A DNA stretch of 33,928 nt from an uncultured Mycoplasmatota bacterium. GTDB lineage: Bacteria; Bacillota_I; Bacilli_A; RF39; UBA660. Below are positions 29,164 through 33,928 of this stretch, one piece after another (positions within the stretch are counted from its first letter, which is position 1; the number at the start of each line of letters is the position of its first letter). The notes under the pieces were generated by a model. It saw nothing but the letters and a program-made list of their open reading frames with translations, was not told the origin of the DNA and searched no databases. The position numbers and the translations under genes are program-made. Location: positions 1 to 33,928 of the forward strand of contig CAMLTY010000010.1 of assembly GCA_946486465.1 (NCBI GenBank), read 5' to 3'.

Positions 29164-29562
29164 ATGTTCAATGTGAATCATGTTACCATCAGTGTAAGAG
29201 ATAATATTAGAAGTATAGAGTTTTATAAAAAATTTGGATTTAAAATAATTAAATCTTGGCAAGCAGATGATAATAGTATAAAAATAGATATGCTTAAACT
29301 AAATAATATGATATTAGAAATATTTTGTTATAAAGAATTTACTGAACTACCTAAAACTGCTAAAAACGTATCAACAGATTTACCAGTGATTGGTACAAAA
29401 CATTTTGCCTTAGGAGTTAAAAATATAGAAGATGGCAAAGAATTTGTTCTAAAAAATGATATATGTAAAGAAGTAAATATCAAAGTTGGTCGTCTAGGAA
29501 AACTTTATTTCTTTATCACAGACCCAGATGGTATTCAAGTAGAAATAATAGAAGAGGACTAA
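29164..29562 (+). CDS. VOC/glyoxalase-family protein
   Basis: VNHVTISVRDNIRSIEFYKKFGFKII...ITDPDGIQVEIIEED. ATG 29164 follows gaggaggag. Confidence 0.85.
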   Translation: MFNVNHVTISVRDNIRSIEFYKKFGFKIIKSWQADDNSIKIDMLKLNNMILEIFCYKEFTELPKTAKNVSTDLPVIGTKHFALGVKNIEDGKEFVLKNDICKEVNIKVGRLGKLYFFITDPDGIQVEIIEED

Positions 29563-29592
29563 TAATCTTACAAATTAGTAAGATTATTTTTC
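29561..29592 (+). terminator. Intrinsic terminator
   Basis: AATAATCTTAC-aaatta-GTAAGATTATT (11-bp stem) followed by tttt. Confidence 0.8.
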
Positions 29593-29639
29593 TTGTCAAA
29601 AAGTTAAGTTATTAGTATCATTAATATGAAGGTGATAAT

Positions 29640-30602
29640 ATGCAAGTAACAATTTTAGGAACAGGAGCATTTGGACTTGCTCTTGGTAATTTATTACATG
29701 AAAGAAGTAATGCCGATATTATTTTCTGGACTGCTTTTGAAGAAGAATATCTAGAAATAACTAATAATAATACTTATGATAGAGTTTTAACAGGAATAGA
29801 ACTTGCAAGTGATTTAGATGTAACAATGGATTTAGAAAAAGCCTTAAATAACTCTGATTTAATCATAGTGGCTATTCCATGTAATCATGTAAGAGAAGTA
29901 TTAACTAGAATAAAAGATTATTTAACAGATAATAGTAGAGTAATATTAGTATCTAAAGGTCTTGAAAAAAATACTGACTTCTTAATGACAGAAATCTATG
30001 ATGAATTAAATTTAAAGGGCCATGTTTCTTATCTAGCAGGACCTACTTTTGCTAAAGAACTTATCGTTAATAGTAAAGCCGGCTTAACACTTGGCACAAA
30101 AGATGAAAAAACTAAAGAGTTAATGTTAGAGTTATTTAAAGATACCAATGTCGAAATAGAAGTAATAGATGATTATATTGGACTAGAGTTATATGGTGTC
30201 ATTAAAAATGTTTTAGCAATACTTATGGGAAGTATCAGTAGTAAATATAGGGGAGACTCTACTAATGCTTATTATTTAACTAAAGTTTATAATTTTGCTA
30301 AAGACTTAGTAACAAAACTAGGAGGAGATAGTAAAACAGCAACGTGTTATGGAGCTTTAGGGGATATTTTATTAACTTGTAACAGTAAAACTAGTCGTAA
30401 TTATAGTTATGGAGTCCTTTTATATACTAATAAAGAAGAAGCAGATGTTTATAAAAAGCATTATACTGTTGAAGGAAGTATTGCTATTAACTCTTTAACA
30501 AAACTATTAGAAAAGAATAATCAAACATCAGAGTTTTTAGAAAAACTAACAGACTACTTTAACGGTAAAGTTTCTCTTGATGAAGTATTAAAACTATTCT
30601 AG
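29640..30602 (+). CDS. gpsA: NAD(P)H-dependent glycerol-3-phosphate dehydrogenase
   Basis: TILGTGAFGLALGNLL, VSKGLEKNT, YLAGPTFAKEL, ALGDILLTCNSKTSRNYSYG. Confidence 0.95.
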   Translation: MQVTILGTGAFGLALGNLLHERSNADIIFWTAFEEEYLEITNNNTYDRVLTGIELASDLDVTMDLEKALNNSDLIIVAIPCNHVREVLTRIKDYLTDNSRVILVSKGLEKNTDFLMTEIYDELNLKGHVSYLAGPTFAKELIVNSKAGLTLGTKDEKTKELMLELFKDTNVEIEVIDDYIGLELYGVIKNVLAILMGSISSKYRGDSTNAYYLTKVYNFAKDLVTKLGGDSKTATCYGALGDILLTCNSKTSRNYSYGVLLYTNKEEADVYKKHYTVEGSIAINSLTKLLEKNNQTSEFLEKLTDYFNGKVSLDEVLKLF

Positions 30603-30610
30603 GAGTATTT

Positions 30611-31774
30611 ATGGAAGTATATTTAGAATCAATAAAAACTGCTTTTCTTATCTTTCCCTTACTAGCTTTCTTAATAACATTACCTTATCTTTTAATAGAG
30701 TATCATAAATATGGTTCAGTACCTTTAATAAGAAGTAGTATTGTCTATACCTTTATCCTTTACTTATTAACAGCATATTTTTTAGTAATATTGCCCTTAC
30801 CTAGTAAAGAACAAGTCTTAGCCATGCCTACAAAAGCACCCCAGCTTATTCCTTTTGCTTTCCTAGGAGACTTTATAGATGCTTTTAAATCTGCTAGTGG
30901 TATTCTTGCTTTTCTTAAATCACCAATTGTCTATACAACCCTCTTTAATATTGCTATTACCATACCATTTGGTATTTACTTAAGATATTATTTTAAGAAA
31001 AAGTGGTATACTACTATAATTTACACATTTCTTTTAAGCCTCTTTTTCGAACTAACCCAATTAACGGGATTATATGGTCTCTATCCTAAAGCATACCGTC
31101 TTTTTGATGTTGATGATTTAATGGTTAACACCTTAGGAGGCTTTATAGGCTACTTAATTACCCCAATTATTACAATATTTTTACCTAATAGAGATGAAAT
31201 AGATAAAATATCTTATAAAAGAGGTAAAGTTGTCTCTATCTATAGACGCTCTCTTGCTTTTCTGATAGACCTCTTTGTTTTTGCTACCTTAATGTTTATA
31301 GTCCTAGTTATTACTAATTTTCACGACTTTATAATACCTTTAGATATCTCCATTGTAATCTACTATATAATATTACCTACCATAACTTGCTATACCTTTG
31401 GTAAATATCTTGTAAAAATAAAATTAGATAGTAAAAATAAATATAAACATTTATCTATCTTTCTAAGACAAATTATTCTTTACTTCTTAATTGTCTTTGG
31501 TCCACCTATAGTAATAAATTATAATAATCATATTAATGGTCTTGTAATGTTATTTTATATTCTCTTTTTAATCTATACTTATTTTGAAATATTCTTAAAA
31601 TTTTTTGGCCGTAAGAAACCTCTAATATATGAAAGACTAACTAAAACAGAAAACATTAGTACAGTTTACTATATGGACGATTTAAAATCTGATGCTAAAA
31701 ACGAACCTAGTCAAGATACTAAAAGTGTGGTACAATATAACAAAGAGGAGGTTAAAGATGAAAGTAGAGATTAA
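30611..31774 (+). CDS. VanZ-like and RDD-domain fusion membrane protein
   Basis: N-terminal VanZ pattern (FFELTQLTGLYGLYPKAYRLFDVDDLMVNTLGGFIGY), then RDD-like YRRSLAFLIDLFVFATL. Confidence 0.82.
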   Translation: MEVYLESIKTAFLIFPLLAFLITLPYLLIEYHKYGSVPLIRSSIVYTFILYLLTAYFLVILPLPSKEQVLAMPTKAPQLIPFAFLGDFIDAFKSASGILAFLKSPIVYTTLFNIAITIPFGIYLRYYFKKKWYTTIIYTFLLSLFFELTQLTGLYGLYPKAYRLFDVDDLMVNTLGGFIGYLITPIITIFLPNRDEIDKISYKRGKVVSIYRRSLAFLIDLFVFATLMFIVLVITNFHDFIIPLDISIVIYYIILPTITCYTFGKYLVKIKLDSKNKYKHLSIFLRQIILYFLIVFGPPIVINYNNHINGLVMLFYILFLIYTYFEIFLKFFGRKKPLIYERLTKTENISTVYYMDDLKSDAKNEPSQDTKSVVQYNKEEVKDESRD

Positions 31775-32393
31775 AAAAGTAATTTGGCCATCATTATTAA
31801 GTTCAATATTTTTGTTACTATTAGGTCTTTTACTATTCTTAAAATCTAGTGAAACCCTAGTAGGAATTTCCTATTTAGTAGGAGGAGTCCTAATCGCTTT
31901 AGGAGTCATTGCTATAATAAACTTTTTAAGAAACAGTTCCAGGGATATTTTTGTACAGTTAAATATAGTATATGGTATAGTAAGCATAGTAGCAGGAATA
32001 TTTTTAGTAACAGTACCTGAGTTTATTGGTAGTATTATTCCAATTGTTGTTGGTATTGCTGTTATTATAAGTAGTTCTTTTAAAGTACAACAAGCTCTTG
32101 TATTGAAAAATTTAGATAACAAATATTTCTTACCATCCTTAATTATGGCTATAGTATGTTTAGTTTGTGGAGTTGTAATATTATTTAATCCATTTACAAG
32201 TGCCGTGGTAGTGACACAAATTATTGGCCTTTTAATGATAATTTATGCAGTCTTAGATATAATTAATAGTTTTATTTTAAGAAAGAGCAGTAATATTAGT
32301 GTTGAAATAAGCACTGATAGAAAAGAGGGCAAGAATAAAAGGACTAAAACTGCCAAAGTAGTAAAAGAAGTAGATAGGGAAGATGATAAATAA
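31758..32393 (+). CDS. DUF308/HdeD-like membrane protein
   Basis: Six predicted TM segments; ATG 31758 follows gaggagg. Confidence 0.65.
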   Translation: MKVEIKKVIWPSLLSSIFLLLLGLLLFLKSSETLVGISYLVGGVLIALGVIAIINFLRNSSRDIFVQLNIVYGIVSIVAGIFLVTVPEFIGSIIPIVVGIAVIISSSFKVQQALVLKNLDNKYFLPSLIMAIVCLVCGVVILFNPFTSAVVVTQIIGLLMIIYAVLDIINSFILRKSSNISVEISTDRKEGKNKRTKTAKVVKEVDREDDK

Positions 32394-32554
32394 TGTTATT
32401 GTTGTTTAATTTAAAAGATTTTCTAAATGACTTGGGAGATAAAATTAACGATTTTTTAAGCAAATATACAAGTGAACCAGCTTTTTGGGTAATAACTGCT
32501 ATTATTATTTTTTTAATTGGATGCTGGGCAATCAGATATTTTGGAAAGGAGTAA
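32393..32554 (+). CDS. Small single-TM protein (53 aa); absent from the supplied ORF track
   Basis: TAATG overlap with the upstream ORF; MLLLFNLKDFLNDLGDKINDFLSKYTSEPAFWVITAIIIFLIGCWAIRYFGKE*. Confidence 0.55.
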   Translation: MLLLFNLKDFLNDLGDKINDFLSKYTSEPAFWVITAIIIFLIGCWAIRYFGKE

Positions 32555-32597
32555 GTAAAATAAAACTTGCTTTCTTTTAGTTAGGAGATGGTAAAAT

Positions 32598-33140
32598 GTG
32601 GAAAAATTAAAAATAGGTCATAAATATCAAATCCACAGCTATAAACATAATGGCCAAATCTATAAAGCCTGGGACGAAGCAACTCTTTTAAACTTTGATT
32701 TTAAAAAAGGCGTTTTAGTATTTGCAAATAATTGCACCACAGTAACAGAAAAAGATGGTCATACATGGAAGACAAAGGAACCTGCTATATTATTTTTCTT
32801 CTTACATAAGTGGTACAATATCATTGGTCAATATAAAGGAAGAGGCATATGTTATTATTGTAATATGGCAAGCCCTATAATAATAGAAGAAAATACAATA
32901 AAATATATTGATTATGATTTAGATGTTAAAGTTTTTGCAAATGGTAGCTTTAAAGTTGTAGATAAAAACGAATATAATTATCATAAAAAGAAATTTAATT
33001 ATCCTAAAGAAATAGATTATATTATAAAAAAACAGCTAAATGATTTAATAAATGAGATAAGAACAAAAAGCAATTATTTTAACAATCAAGACATTGAAAA
33101 CTGGGTTAAATATTACCTATATTTAGAAAATGACAAATAA
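32598..33140 (+). CDS. DUF402 family protein
   Basis: GTG start after aggag; FFLHKWYNIIGQYKGRGICYYCNMASPIIIEENTIKYIDYDLDVKVFANG is characteristic. Confidence 0.85.
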   Translation: MEKLKIGHKYQIHSYKHNGQIYKAWDEATLLNFDFKKGVLVFANNCTTVTEKDGHTWKTKEPAILFFFLHKWYNIIGQYKGRGICYYCNMASPIIIEENTIKYIDYDLDVKVFANGSFKVVDKNEYNYHKKKFNYPKEIDYIIKKQLNDLINEIRTKSNYFNNQDIENWVKYYLYLENDK

Positions 33141-33160
33141 CAAAAAAACTAAAAAAAGTG

Positions 33161-33189
33161 TTGACAGTTAGAAGTGGCTTTGATATATT
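33161..33189 (+). promoter_or_regulatory. rRNA promoter P1
   Basis: TTGACA-N17-TATATT. Confidence 0.9.
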
Positions 33190-33256
33190 AGAAAACGTCA
33201 CTGAAATTCAGAGCTAAATGTTAATAAAAAAACTTGAAAAAAAGTTAAAAAAAGTG

Positions 33257-33285
33257 TTGACAGTTAGAAGTAGCTCTGATATATT
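33257..33285 (+). promoter_or_regulatory. rRNA promoter P2
   Basis: TTGACA-N17-TATATT; part of a ~96-bp-period duplication with P1. Confidence 0.9.
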
Positions 33286-33350
33286 AGAAAATGTCACTGA
33301 AATTCAGAGCTGATTGACAACAAAAAAACTTAAAAAAGTTAAAAAAGTAG

Positions 33351-33379
33351 TTGACAAAAAGGTTTTAAATTGATATAGT
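33351..33379 (+). promoter_or_regulatory. rRNA promoter P3
   Basis: TTGACA-N17-TATAGT. Confidence 0.85.
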
Positions 33380-33388
33380 GGAGGAGCG

Positions 33389-33411
33389 TTGACATTAATT
33401 GTCAGTGTCAA
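33389..33411. promoter_or_regulatory. Palindromic TTGACA-containing element between P3 and P4
   Basis: TTGACATTAATTGTCAGTGTCAA: TGACA-TTAAT-TGTCA and TTGACA...TGTCAA. Confidence 0.5.
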
Positions 33412-33453
33412 ATATACCGAAGAAAAAAGTCGATAAAAAAATTAAAAAAAGTG

Positions 33454-33482
33454 TTGACAAATCAAAAAGAATTTGGTATATT
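33454..33482 (+). promoter_or_regulatory. rRNA promoter P4
   Basis: TTGACA-N17-TATATT. Confidence 0.9.
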
Positions 33483-33584
33483 AAAAATGCAGCTTGAGAA
33501 AAGCAAAAATGTTCTTTGAAAACTAAGCAAAACGTCAATTTTGAGTTGTCGGGATTAAATTATAATAATTAAACTTTTAAATAT

Positions 33585-33928
<344 letters not shown>

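Noticed and set aside
33314-33342. Extra promoter from TTGACA at 33314
   Set aside because: No acceptable -10 hexamer at 16-18 nt; the sequence there is A-rich (taaaaaag).

Overview
This is a low-GC Bacillota-type chromosomal segment that runs into the 5' end of a 16S rRNA gene at its right edge. The spore genes present (alpha/beta SASP, SpoIVA, probable SpoVIF) imply a spore-forming lineage. Housekeeping backbone: ligA, a NifS-like cysteine desulfurase, thiI, two ackA paralogs, an NrnA-like DHH protein, engB, der, gpsA and a DUF402 protein. Accessory genes are interspersed: a BspA-like LRR tail, a DUF1016/YhcG-like PDDEXK nuclease, an AAA_14/DUF4143 ATPase, an ORF6N protein with a PLD-like C-terminus, a RhuM/Fic-like protein, a HEIGH zincin paired with a convergent beta-rich protein, and two orphan Rpn/PDDEXK_2 C-terminal fragments. 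Main observations: (1) three accessory genes (DUF1016, ORF6N, RhuM) each carry a long inverted repeat inside the coding sequence, at a position encoding a motif I believe is conserved in its family; (2) the DUF1016 gene has an in-frame TAA near its 5' end; (3) an 88-bp direct repeat flanks the zincin module and duplicates the rhuM 3' end and ackA promoter; (4) the SASP Shine-Dalgarno lies in a hairpin whose 5' arm overlaps a sigma-G-like -10; (5) at least four tandem promoters precede the rRNA operon. Everything was read by eye; no searches, alignments or folding were run.
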